This document shows, one piece after another, positions 16,958-27,600 of a stretch of 64,000 nucleotides of DNA; the stretch's first letter is position 1; each line of letters opens with the position of its first letter. The notes beneath the pieces were generated by a model. The model was given only the letters and a program-made list of their open reading frames with translations, did not search any database and was not told the DNA's origin. The stretch spans positions 660-64,659 of the forward strand of contig DEXV01000001.1 of NCBI GenBank assembly GCA_002364325.1, written 5' to 3'. The position numbers were made by a program, and so were the translations under genes. This DNA is from Gillisia sp. UBA3175. Lineage in GTDB: Bacteria > Bacteroidota > Bacteroidia > Flavobacteriales > Flavobacteriaceae.

Positions 16958-18453
16958 TGCCAAAAATGAATTTCAAGATCATTCTACACATCATGGGTTT
17001 ACTCCTGTTGTGTAATGGTGGATTTATGTTATTTGCAGTAATAGTGAGTTGGTTCTATGAAGATGGGGTAACACTTCAAATTTCTGCAGCGGCCCTTTTT
17101 ACTATGTTTATTGGAACAATATTAATGTTCTTTACTCGGGGTCACCGCAAGGAGATAAAAAAAAGGGAAGGTTATGTAGTTGTTACATTTGGGTGGATCT
17201 TCATGGCCTTAAGTGGTACTTTACCTTATATTTTTTCTGAAGCAATTCCAGATTTCACCAATGCTTTTTTCGAAACCATGTCTGGTTATACAACGACAGG
17301 GGCTACCATTCTAAATGATATAGAATCTATTCCAAAGGGTGTGCTGTTTTGGCGAAGCTTGACACATTGGATAGGTGGAATGGGTATAATTGTTTTAGCA
17401 ATTGCCATCTTACCACTTTTAGGAATAGGAGGGATGCAACTTTTTTCTGCAGAAGCTCCAGGGCCTAGTGCAGATAAATTGAAACCAAGAATTACTGATA
17501 CTGCCAAGAGACTTTGGCTTATCTATTTTTTGTGCACCGTTGCTGAAACTATCCTTTTAAAAGTGGCAGGAATGAGTTTTTTCGATGCCATTAACCATTC
17601 ATTAAGTACACTTTCTACTGGAGGTTTTTCCACTAAAAATGCTAGTGTTGCATATTGGAATGATCAACCCATAATACAGTACATAATAATTCTATTTATG
17701 TTTTTGGCAGGCTCAAATTTCGTTTTGAGTTATTTTAGCTTCAAAGGAAAAATTCAGAAGGTATTGCATGATGATGAATTTAGATGGTATTGCATATTTA
17801 TTATATGTTTTACGGCTGTAGCAGCACTGAGTATTTATTATCAAGCAGATGTTAGTATTTCTTCTATAGAACACCCAATGGTTTGGGGAAGGGCAGAAAG
17901 TGCTTTTAGACATTCGTTGTTTCAAGTGCTAACCGTGATCACCACTACGGGGTTTATTAGTGCCGATTTTACTTTGTGGACACCTTTTCTTACCATACTG
18001 TTTTTCGGATTGATGTTCCTTGGTGGATCTGCTGGATCTACCGCGGGTGGAGTGAAGGTGATGAGACATTTAATATTAATTAGAAATGGAGTTAGCGAAT
18101 TTAAAAGAAGTTTACATCCAAATGCTATACTTCCGGTACGCTATAATTCCAGATCTATTAAGCAAGAAATTGTATTTAATATACTAGGTTTTTTTATTTT
18201 ATATATGTTGGCATTTATAATTGGCGCCCTTGTTTTTGGATTGATGGGGATAGATTTTGTCACAGCTATTGGTGGTGCAGCATCCTCTTTAGGGAATATA
18301 GGGCCAGCACTTGGAGCTTTGGGACCAGTGAATAATTACGATATATTACCAGTAATGGGTAAATGGTGGTCGGCTTTTCTAATGCTTATAGGAAGATTGG
18401 AGTTATTTACTGTATTAATCTTATTAACACCATTTTTCTGGAGAAATAGATAA
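16957..18453 (+). CDS. trkH: Trk system potassium channel subunit TrkH
   Basis: A 498-aa integral membrane K+ transporter with many hydrophobic segments. It carries the four pore-loop filter segments of the TrkH/KtrB family: SGYTTTGATIL, LSTLSTGGFSTKN, VITTTGFISADF and AASSLGNIGPALG. The helix after the third filter has the glycine-rich GGSAGSTAGGVKV. It starts inside the trkA stop. It is last in its unit and faces the convergent aminotransferase gene. Confidence 0.95.
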   Translation: MPKMNFKIILHIMGLLLLCNGGFMLFAVIVSWFYEDGVTLQISAAALFTMFIGTILMFFTRGHRKEIKKREGYVVVTFGWIFMALSGTLPYIFSEAIPDFTNAFFETMSGYTTTGATILNDIESIPKGVLFWRSLTHWIGGMGIIVLAIAILPLLGIGGMQLFSAEAPGPSADKLKPRITDTAKRLWLIYFLCTVAETILLKVAGMSFFDAINHSLSTLSTGGFSTKNASVAYWNDQPIIQYIIILFMFLAGSNFVLSYFSFKGKIQKVLHDDEFRWYCIFIICFTAVAALSIYYQADVSISSIEHPMVWGRAESAFRHSLFQVLTVITTTGFISADFTLWTPFLTILFFGLMFLGGSAGSTAGGVKVMRHLILIRNGVSEFKRSLHPNAILPVRYNSRSIKQEIVFNILGFFILYMLAFIIGALVFGLMGIDFVTAIGGAASSLGNIGPALGALGPVNNYDILPVMGKWWSAFLMLIGRLELFTVLILLTPFFWRNR

Positions 18454-18458
18454 TATTT

Positions 18459-18489
18459 AAAAAAAAAGCTCCATATTTCTATGAAGCTT
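18459..18489 (-). terminator. Terminator of the desaturase-aminotransferase unit
   Basis: On the minus strand AAGCTTCAT pairs with ATGGAGCTT (18481-18489 with 18466-18474, one G-U pair) over 6 bases, then a run of T. It sits 25 bases past the aminotransferase stop. It lacks a good T run for trkH on the plus strand. Confidence 0.8.
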
Positions 18490-18513
18490 GTTATTCTAAA
18501 ATTAATTATAGGA

Positions 18514-19701
18514 TTAAGATACAGCTTCTTTAATCCTTTTTAAAGCTTCCGTTATTTGGTCTTCACTTGCAGCATAAGATAATCTTATACAATCTCCATT
18601 TCCAAAAGCATCTCCAGTAACCGTAGCAACTAAAGCCTCTTCTAATAAGAACATAGAGAAATCTGTTGCATTATTTATCTTATGACCTTTTAAAGTTTTT
18701 CCGAAGAAATAAGAAATATTTGGAAACACATAAAAAGCACCTTCAGGCTCCGGGGTTTTAAACCCTTCTATAGAATCCATTAAGGAAATAATTAATTTAC
18801 GACGTTCCTTAAAAGTATCTACCATAAATTTAATTTCACTTACTGGAGCAAGCAGGGCTGTTATTACAGCTCGTTGGGCGATGCAATTTGCACCACTAGT
18901 GATCTGGCCTTGCATCTTGTTGCAAGCTCTTGCAATCCACTCAGGGGCGCCAATATAACCAATTCTCCAGCCGGTCATGGCAAAGGCTTTGGAAACTCCA
19001 TTTACGGTAATTGTTCTGTTATACATATCCTCAAACTCGGCCATAGATGCGTGTTCGCCTACGAAATTGATATGTTCGTAAATTTCATCACTTAATATGA
19101 GGATGTTTGGATAATCTACTAAAACATCTGCCAAAGCTCTCAATTCCTCCTTGCTATAAACCATTCCGCTTGGATTACAAGGAGAACTGTACCAGATCAT
19201 TTTGGTTTTGGGGGTTATAGCATCTCTTAGTTGTTGAGGTGTAATTTTAAAATTACTTTCTACTGTTGTTTGAACTTCAACGGGCACACCTTCTGCGAGT
19301 TTTACTATTTCGGCATAACTAACCCAGTAAGGACAAGGCAAAAGAACTTCATCTCCAGGATTTAACAACACCATTGCAGCATTGGCAAGAGATTGTTTAG
19401 CTCCCGTAGAAACTACTATTTGTGCTCTATTATAGGTAAGATTATTATCTCTTTTGAACTTAGTGATAACTGCATCCTTAAGTTCTACATATCCATCTAC
19501 GGGTGTATAAGAATTGTAATTATCATTTATAGCTTGAATGGCAGCATCTTTAATAAAATCGGGCGTATTAAAGTCTGGTTCACCCAAACTTAGTCCTATT
19601 ATATCTTTCCCTTCCTCTCTTAGCTCTCGGGTCTTAGCAGCCATAGCCAAGGTTTGAGAAGTTGCTAAATTATTAATACGGTCAGATAACTTTTCTTGCA
19701 T
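18514..19701 (-). CDS. PLP-dependent aminotransferase, aspartate type
   Basis: A 395-aa fold-type I class I/II aminotransferase. It has GEPDFNTPDFIKDA near the N-terminus, NYNSYTPVDGYVELK, STGAKQSLANAAMVLLNPGDEVLLPCPYW split over the cofactor pocket, SPCNPSG, LSDEIYEHI and the PLP lysine in VSKAFAMTGWRIGY, with the substrate-carboxylate Arg near CIRLSYA. This matches the AspC/AspB subgroup, probably aspartate:2-oxoglutarate transamination. Substrate preference cannot be settled by eye. It lies 24 bases downstream of the desaturase and is likely co-transcribed. Confidence 0.9.
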   Translation of the reverse strand: MQEKLSDRINNLATSQTLAMAAKTRELREEGKDIIGLSLGEPDFNTPDFIKDAAIQAINDNYNSYTPVDGYVELKDAVITKFKRDNNLTYNRAQIVVSTGAKQSLANAAMVLLNPGDEVLLPCPYWVSYAEIVKLAEGVPVEVQTTVESNFKITPQQLRDAITPKTKMIWYSSPCNPSGMVYSKEELRALADVLVDYPNILILSDEIYEHINFVGEHASMAEFEDMYNRTITVNGVSKAFAMTGWRIGYIGAPEWIARACNKMQGQITSGANCIAQRAVITALLAPVSEIKFMVDTFKERRKLIISLMDSIEGFKTPEPEGAFYVFPNISYFFGKTLKGHKINNATDFSMFLLEEALVATVTGDAFGNGDCIRLSYAASEDQITEALKRIKEAVS

Positions 19702-19725
19702 AAAAACTTGGTGATTTAAATTAAT

Positions 19726-20829
19726 TTAAGCTGATATAGGTTTTGAACCCATTTCTTTTAGATATTTGAAATGAGCAGCTATAGCTTCTCTTGTAGTTTT
19801 AAATTCGTTATAAGGTAAATCACATTCACTAGCAGTTTGTTTTACTATTTCTGAGATCTTGGTATAATGGATATGACTAATATTTGGAAAGATATGATGT
19901 TCTACTTGATGATTTAATCCACCAGTAAACCAATTAACTAATCTGTTTTTTGTTGCAAAATTAACTGTGGTAAATAGCTGATGTATCGCCCAAGTGTTTT
20001 TCATAGAACCGGTCTTATCGGGCAATGGCATATCTGTTTCGTGAACAACATGCGCAAGCTGAAAAACAATACTAAGGATAAGCCCAGCAGTGTAATGCAT
20101 TACGAAAAATCCAATAAGGATTTTCCACCAGGCAATAGAAAGAATAAGCATTGGAATAACTATCCAAATAGATAGATAGATCAATTTTGTAATGGCTATA
20201 ATGCTCCACTGTTTGGCAGGAGATGGAAGTTTACCGTAGGATAATTTTCTAGATAAGTAATTTTTGGTTTGCTTAAAATCTGTAGTTAATGCCCAGTTAA
20301 AGGTTAGTAAGCCATATAAGAATACAGAATAATAATGTTGAAATTTATGGATTTTAAACCATTTAGCATGTTTAGAGAAACGTATTATTCTACCAGCATC
20401 CAAATCTTCATCATGTCCATGAATATTAGTGTAGGTATGATGCAAAACGTTATGCTGAACTTGCCAATTATAAACGTTTCCGGCGAGCACATAAATAGTA
20501 CCTCCCATAAAATTATTGATCCATTTCTTTGATGAATATGATCCATGATTTCCATCATGCATAATATTCATTCCAACCCCTGCCATTCCAGCGCCCATTA
20601 CTATAGTTAATGCAAGCATCCACCATTGTGAAATATCAAGGCTAAGAATTAAAAAGTAGGGAGCCAGAAAAAGAGAAAACATTACCACTGTTTTTAAGTG
20701 CAGTTTCCAGTTTCCGGTTTTGGAAATATTATTGTCCTTAAAATATGCGTTTACACGACTATTTAGGGTTTTGAAGAATTTTACCGAGTCTACTCGAGAA
20801 AATCGAATGTGTTCTTGTTTTAATGCCAT
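19726..20829 (-). CDS. Membrane fatty acid (acyl-CoA type) desaturase
   Basis: A 367-aa integral membrane di-iron desaturase. Three histidine boxes are visible: HDGNHGS, HNVLHHTYTNIHGHDED and HQVEHHIFP, with two pairs of membrane segments between them. The third box with Gln is typical of front-end or linoleoyl-CoA-type desaturases, but no cytochrome b5 domain is present. The ATG at 20829 (MALKQEHIRF) is chosen because a TACCTTTG promoter box lies at 20848-20855, downstream of the alternative ATG at 20868. It probably adjusts membrane fluidity. The aminotransferase follows in the same unit. Confidence 0.9.
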   Translation of the reverse strand: MALKQEHIRFSRVDSVKFFKTLNSRVNAYFKDNNISKTGNWKLHLKTVVMFSLFLAPYFLILSLDISQWWMLALTIVMGAGMAGVGMNIMHDGNHGSYSSKKWINNFMGGTIYVLAGNVYNWQVQHNVLHHTYTNIHGHDEDLDAGRIIRFSKHAKWFKIHKFQHYYSVFLYGLLTFNWALTTDFKQTKNYLSRKLSYGKLPSPAKQWSIIAITKLIYLSIWIVIPMLILSIAWWKILIGFFVMHYTAGLILSIVFQLAHVVHETDMPLPDKTGSMKNTWAIHQLFTTVNFATKNRLVNWFTGGLNHQVEHHIFPNISHIHYTKISEIVKQTASECDLPYNEFKTTREAIAAHFKYLKEMGSKPISA

Positions 20830-20847
20830 TTTATTTAACTGTAATTC

Positions 20848-20855
20848 CAAAGGTA
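20848..20855 (-). promoter_or_regulatory. Promoter -7 box of the desaturase gene (TACCTTTG)
   Basis: The minus-strand TACCTTTG matches TAnnTTTG and lies 19 bases before the chosen ATG. It rules out the longer frame starting at 20868 if used. Confidence 0.5.
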
Positions 20856-20911
20856 AAACATTCTGCAATGAGCATGCCCTAATTGGCGAAAATTAACGTG
20901 ATTATTTTAAT

Positions 20912-20919
20912 TACTTTTG
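20912..20919 (+). promoter_or_regulatory. Promoter -7 box of rsmG (TACTTTTG)
   Basis: TACTTTTG matches TAnnTTTG and lies 19 bases before the TTG start of rsmG. No clear -33 element. Confidence 0.45.
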
Positions 20920-20938
20920 CCAAACAAAAACCTAGATC

Positions 20939-21568
20939 TTGGATTTAATCAATAAATACTTTCCCAATTTAACCGATCATCAAATAGAACAATTTCAGCA
21001 AATGCAAGAGTTGTATAAAGATTGGAATTTAAAAATTAATGTAGTTTCCAGAAAGGATATAGAAGAATTATATTTAAGACATGTTCTTCATTCCTTAGGG
21101 ATTGCAAAAGTTCAAGAGTTTTTACCTGGCGCTAGTATTTTAGATGTTGGCACTGGTGGTGGATTTCCTGGGATTCCATTAGCGATCCTTTTCCCTGAAA
21201 CTAATTTTCACCTGGTAGATTCTATTGGGAAAAAGATTAAAGTTGTAAATGAAGTTATAGAGGGATTACAACTTACCAATGTGAAAACCACAAATGCTCG
21301 TGTAGAAGAGATTAAAGGGGAGTATGATTTTATTGTAAGTAGAGCAGTGGCAATAATGCCATCTTTTGTTGCTTGGGTAAAAGGTAAAACTTCAAAAAAC
21401 AGTGATCATGAACTTAAGAATGGGATTTTGTATTTAAAAGGAGGGGATCTAGAGGAAGAACTTAAGACTTATAAAACTGCCAAAATTTATAATTTAACAG
21501 AATACTTCGAAGAAGATTTTTTCGAAACAAAAAAGGTAGTACACTTACCATTAAAATATAAAGGATAA
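20939..21568 (+). CDS. rsmG: 16S rRNA (guanine527-N7)-methyltransferase RsmG
   Basis: A 209-aa class I methyltransferase (GidB family). It has YKDWNLKINVVSRKDIEELY and LRHVLHSLGI in the N-terminal part, then ILDVGTGGGFPGIPLAILFP (SAM loop), FHLVDSIGKK and FIVSRAVA. It modifies G527 of 16S rRNA, and loss gives low-level streptomycin resistance in other bacteria. The start is a TTG (20939), which keeps the family's conserved N-terminal DLINKYFPNLT. It converges on the giant gene ending at 21604. Confidence 0.94.
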   Translation: MDLINKYFPNLTDHQIEQFQQMQELYKDWNLKINVVSRKDIEELYLRHVLHSLGIAKVQEFLPGASILDVGTGGGFPGIPLAILFPETNFHLVDSIGKKIKVVNEVIEGLQLTNVKTTNARVEEIKGEYDFIVSRAVAIMPSFVAWVKGKTSKNSDHELKNGILYLKGGDLEEELKTYKTAKIYNLTEYFEEDFFETKKVVHLPLKYKG

Positions 21569-21598
21569 TTCAATTTGATAATAAATCGAATTATCCTT
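21561..21598. terminator. Possible bidirectional terminator between rsmG and the giant gene
   Basis: AAGGATAATTC (21561-21571) pairs with GAATTATCCTT (21588-21598) over 16 bases. It overlaps the rsmG stop codon and lies just past the convergent giant gene. The T runs are poor, so it is moderate. Confidence 0.45.
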
Positions 21599-21603
21599 CA
21601 ATC

Positions 21604-24600
21604 TTATTTCTTCATTATAATATTTTTAGATACTTGTGCGTTTTCTGAGAATAACTTCACCACATATATTCCCGATGCATACTCATAAACCGGTAATCTA
21701 ATTTCTTTCTGACTTGTAATATCTATATATCGCTGAACACGTTGACCCAATAAATTATAGATCTCTACTCTTTGAATTTGCATTAAATCTGGATTATAAA
21801 TAGCTAATTCTCTATTAACTGACATATAAAGTATATCAATATTTAAATTAGAAATTACCTCAGGAATTTCAATTTCCCCTGTTTCTTCTCCTTCAGCTTC
21901 TTCTGAATCGGTTTCATCTGTTTCATCATTGGTTTCATCTGAAGCTTCATCATCTGAAGTTGAATCTTCTGTATCCCCTTCACCAGAAGTGTCTGGATTT
22001 GAACTTTCTTCTTCGGGTTTATTGAAAACTATTTGAAAACGCTCATAGTAAGCGCCAGGTTCAATTTCCATTTTAAATCCTGAAGCTCTTAGATCGAAAT
22101 ATTCATTTTTTTCTAAATCCTTTAGATAAATTGTGGTCTTTTCAGGAACATTTTCTAGTTTGTTAATTTCAATTTTAAATTCTCCTTTTTTGGAAATATA
22201 AATTCCTATGGGAAGTACTTGTTCAGGATCAAAATTTGAAACACCTTGGATAACAAATTCATAATTATTAATTAACCAGAAAAAATCTTCTTCATTATAA
22301 TCATTTAGTGGCGCATCATAACCCAAATCATAACCATTAGTGGCATTTTTATTTACCCCTACCAATATTTGCCTGTGATATCCCAGCGGAGAACTGAAAT
22401 CTAATCTTATTTTTGGATCAGACATCGCTTCTTTTTGATTAGCTGTATTCTTTTCCTGACTTAAAAAGTGAGACGCAGGTGTTGTTTCTCTTACAAAAGC
22501 TCGCTGGCTATTTTTAAAGACTACATCCCCACCATCCACAGTAATATTGGTAGAAAGGTCTTCGTCTAAAACTGTATTAATAAAAAATCCTTGACCAACA
22601 GGAATAAATTGGCCGGGAACATTATCTGTAGCTGTCACGGCACCTGAGTTGCTATTTATTCTATCGTCTGTAGCAATTGCTTTAACTCCACCAATTAGAT
22701 TATAGGTTGCGTATCCCCCAACATATTCTCTGAATGTATGGGTTTTACCACCAAAATGATCCCAAAAATATAAAGCACCATTAAAAATGTTTTTAGAGTT
22801 GGTCCCACCGCTTGCATTAAGGTTATCTAAAATGAATTTATTTGCATCCATTGAAGAAGGGTAGGGATTCCCTATCATATAATTCTGGTCTTTACCAACA
22901 TTTAGATTGATATCGCCATTATTAGGTTTTCCTTTGAATACATAGTTTTGCCTATCAGAAATTTCGGCAATACCAGATGTTCCTTTCATAGTATAACCTT
23001 CGCCAACAGTTAATTCTCCTGTGCTTCCAATAAGTTCGAAAGCACTCTCTTCATCTGCTTTCCCTCTAAATTTATAGATCCATCTATCGCTTATTTTTAT
23101 TGGATTTGCTTTTGCACCATCGGCAAAAGTTACACCTGGGCCAAAATCGATATCCTTAGGAGTACTTGCATTTGTTCCGTCCATCAACACACTTGCAACC
23201 GTATAAGATGAGTTTAGAGCGTTTGCTTGTGGAACAACCGGTGAACTCCAATAGTTATAATTATAACTACTGGCGGTACCTTGTTGGTCTTTTTCAATGA
23301 AACCATTACTGTTAGCATCTAGAATACTTCCTTCAGTTTGGACTAATTGAGAATCGCCAACCAAATCTATGCTTCCATTTAAACTTAAATAATGGGTAAT
23401 CTTTAAGCCCTGACCTGAGTTCTTTTCATCCTCAACCTCGTCCGGGTTGAACATTCTAATTTTATTGCTCTCAGAAAATAAACCTAGTAGGCTAATATCT
23501 TGTCCTCCAGATGTAATATCGTGTGAGGTTTTAGCAATATTCCAATTTATTTTTTCTCCATTTATACCAAGTGCATTAGGATAACTCCAAACACTTGGTC
23601 TAAGCCAGGTATTTTTACTGCTCCATACCCCGTTGGCGTTCGAAATATAAGGAAGGGGTGCAGTGTTTTCTTGATTGGTCTTAATATTTTTTAATTCTCC
23701 GTTGATTCCTGACGATGAAAGATCTGAAATTAATCCGTTGGAAATAGAGGAAGGTAATAGTTGATAATATCCGGAAAGATTATTCCAAGTTAACGAGCCT
23801 GGAACATTCATATGTAAAATAGTTCCTTTTACTGGAGAGGTATTTATTTCTAGACGTTGATTCATCATAAAATGAATTTGTTCTTCAGAAAGTGAGGTGT
23901 TCCAAATTCTTAATTCTTCTATCCATCCATGAAAATAATTTTCTGGGGTGTCTGGTGTATTTTTATTATACATAGCACCAATTATAAAGGGACTTGAATT
24001 TGTTGAAGGATTGGTTAAGCTTTTATTTCCAATCAAAATCCCATCTACATATAAGTATACTTTGGAATTATCATAAGAAACTGCTAAATGATACCATCTG
24101 TCGGTTGCCATTTTTGATGCGGTTGAAATCGAATTGCTTCCCCATCTAAAGGTAGGAGCTCCATTGTTTACTATTAAATCATAACCAGTAGCTAAGTCCA
24201 TAGAATTACGTTTAGAAAGTACTGTTCTAACACCCGTAGTTGATTTTAATTTAACCCAAACCTCCAATGAAAAAGCTCCTGAAGTTAACCCATAATTGTC
24301 ACCAAATAATACATGGTCATCTATTCCATCAAAATCTATCTGACTACAATTATCAATAAAAGTAACTTTCATTACGCTTTCTGTAGGACAATTCAAATTT
24401 AAGTCTGTAATGGTCCATTTTAGTTCGTATGCACCTGATGCTCCGGTAAATGAAGAAAAGGGATTATTAGGTTCAGTAATTGTACCACCCGTTCCTGATA
24501 GTATTGTCCATTTTCCTAATTCTATTGTTTCATCGAATTCATTTCCTTCTAGGATAGTAGTTTTAAAGCCACAATTAAATGTCTGGTCTTCACCTGTAGT

Positions 24601-27600
24601 TGCTACTGTAAGTTGAGGAGGATTAGTAATAGTTATTGTTTCTATTGCCTGGCAACCATTAGCATCAATAACAGTAACCGTGTAATCCCCTGCAGTTAAA
24701 TTGGATGCTGTAGCGGTTGTTTGTTGTTGTGCATCGTTCCATAAATACTCATATTTATTAATTCCTGTGAAAGGAGTCCCCCCGGAGCCTGTAACAGTCG
24801 CTTTGCCAGTTTCTCCAAAGCATTCTGGATTTGTTCCAACAACTGAAGCAGAGACAATAGTTGCAGGTTCTGTAACTGTAATATTAACGTTTCTAGTTTG
24901 CCCTCTAGCGCCTTTTACGTATACTATGTAATCACCTGCCAAAAGATTAGTGAACTTGTTACTTGTTTGGAAAGGACCAGAAGTACTTGTTAAACTATAA
25001 GAATAAGGTGCGAACCCTCCAGAAGTTCTAACGGTAATAATTCCTGTTGCAGCTCCTTTGCAATTAATAGGGGTAGCAATTGCATCAGCATTTAAAACCG
25101 TTGGTAATATTACCGGCTCATTTGTGGAGAAACAGAATGCATTATTACTTTGTCCACAACTTTTTCCAGAGGTGTTCGTCCATGTAATGTAGAAGCTCTG
25201 GATGTCCAAATTATTACCGCAGCTATAGGCTATAGGTGTAGAGGTTAACCTTATAAACTCACCAACTTTACCATCTTTTCCATCATTTGGGTCATCATCA
25301 ATCTCGGTATTGTTTCTACAACCTTTCGTAAAATACTCATTTGAACTAGGAACTGTTGATAAGGTATTAGAAATTGTATAATTTAACTCTGTATAAGGAT
25401 TGTAAATATTTGCTGATTTATCAACTTTTAAAAAAACATATTTATTAGTTGAATTGTCACAATTTCCAAATATGCTTGTATCTATTGGGATTCCATCTAT
25501 AGTTCCAATATAAATGTTATCTGGGTTAAATTCTATATTACTGGATTGACCACATGGTTCATAACAGTTGCCAACGTATTGTTGTTCTGAAGTATTATAA
25601 ACTTTACCTTCAGAATCTGTAACTTTTAAGGTGATATTCTTATTGCCAGTAGTAGAATAAGTAACTCTATGTGGGCCAGGTCCCGTAGCTGAACTTAGTG
25701 AAGCGCCTGCACCAAAAGTCCAATTGTATATATAACTTGGTGCACCTCCATGAGCGGTTCCATCTTCAACGGAGAAATTGGAAACTCTTATGGAATTTTG
25801 GTCTCCTTCACAAATACTTACTGGAACTATAAAAGCTTCTAATGCATCTATAATAGTTACTGGTTTTACCAATTTACATCCTTTAGAATCGGTAATTGTG
25901 GCTTCATAATCACCAGCATTTAAATTAGTAGCGGTTTTTGTGGTTTGTAATATAGCAGTTTGTCCAACAAGTCTCCATTCATAAGTATAACCAGGAGTTC
26001 CACCAATAGGATTTACTGTTGCGGTTCCAGTAGGGGTGTTAAAATTTGTTGGTCTGGTATATGAAATTGGTGAAGTAATGGCAGTAGTTGGCTGTGAAAT
26101 TTTAAAAGCTTCATTAATTATAACTTCACAGTTAGAAAGTGATGAATCTCTTATAGCAATACTATAATTTTTAGCAGAAAGGGCGGTAAATGCATTGCTC
26201 GACTGCCAAACTCCATTGTCTAATTTATACTCATAATTTCCAGATCCTCCAGTTGGATTTGTAATGGTAATTGTTGCATCTGAACCACCAAAACAGCTAA
26301 CATCAGTTTTTGTTAGAGTAGCGTTTAATTGATCAGCCTGACCTACATTAATTGTTGTTTGTAAAGCACATTCTTTTGAATCTTTTACAAAAATTGTATA
26401 ACTGCCCGCATTTAATCCTGCAAAATCTGGCGAGGCAGAGAAATTGGTATTGTCTATAGAATAAACATATTCTCCATTTCCACCTGATACATTTCCAGCT
26501 GTTATAGTACCATTAGCTCCACCAAAACAACTAGCTGGGGTTGAGTTGGAAGCAGTTATTGTTAAATTTTCTGGTTGTAATATGGTGATGTCTTCTTGGT
26601 AGGTACATCCTTGAGTGTCTTGAACATACACGGTATAGACTCCTGCAGTAAGATTAGTAAAAGTTTTAGTTGTATTAAAGGATGAATTTGTTAGCGAATA
26701 TCTGTAATTACCATTTCCACCAGTTGTATTAGTAATTGTAAAAGAGCCGTTATTCTCTCCGTTACAAGCAACATTTGTAATAGTATATTCAATATTTATT
26801 GAAGGATTTACAGTTATAGTGAATGTTTGAGGAGTACCCCCACAATTATTAGCGGTTGGAGTTACCGTTATATTTGCAATTATTGGAGCATTGGTTGTGT
26901 TTGTAGCTGTAAATGCGACAATGTTTCCATTCCCTGAGGCAGCCAATCCAATATTTGCATTATCGTTGTTCCATCTATAAGTTGTTCCAGAAACAGTCTC
27001 CCCAGTAAAATTAATAGAAGCAATTTGCTCGCTATTACAAGCAACGATATCTACCGGCTTTGTAAAGGTTGCCGTTGGATTAACCGTGATCTTAAAAGTT
27101 TGAGGAGTTCCAACACATCCATTTGCGCTTGGTGTTACCGTTATATTTGCGGTAATTGGAGCATTCGTGGTATTTGTAGCATTAAAGGCTGCTAGGTTAC
27201 CATTTCCAGCTGTTGCTAATCCAATGTTTGCATTATCATTGGTCCAACTATAAGTGGTTCCAGAAACAGTTTCTCCAGTAAAATTAATAGATGCAATTTG
27301 ATTGCTATTACAAGCAATAATATCTACTGGTTTTGTAAAGGATGCAGTAGGATTAACGGTGACCTTGAAAGTTTGTGGAGTTCCAGTGCATGAATTTGCG
27401 CTTGGAGTTACCATTATATTTGCAGTAATTGGGGCATTCGTTGTATTTGTAGCATTAAAAGCGGCTATGTTACCATTTCCAGAAGGTGGTAATCCAATAT
27501 TTGTATTATCGTTTGTCCAAGTGAATGTTGTATTATTAACAGTATTTCCTCCAAAATTAATTGCGGCGATCTGATTTGTGTTACAAGCAACAACATCTAC

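Noticed and set aside
20775..20800. ACCGAGTCTAC stretch resembling the pruA direct repeat
   Set aside because: It lies inside the desaturase coding sequence and lacks the second phased half-site, so it is taken as chance.
20869..20938. tRNA or small RNA between the desaturase and rsmG
   Set aside because: No cloverleaf or stable hairpin is visible; the gap is explained by two divergent promoter boxes.
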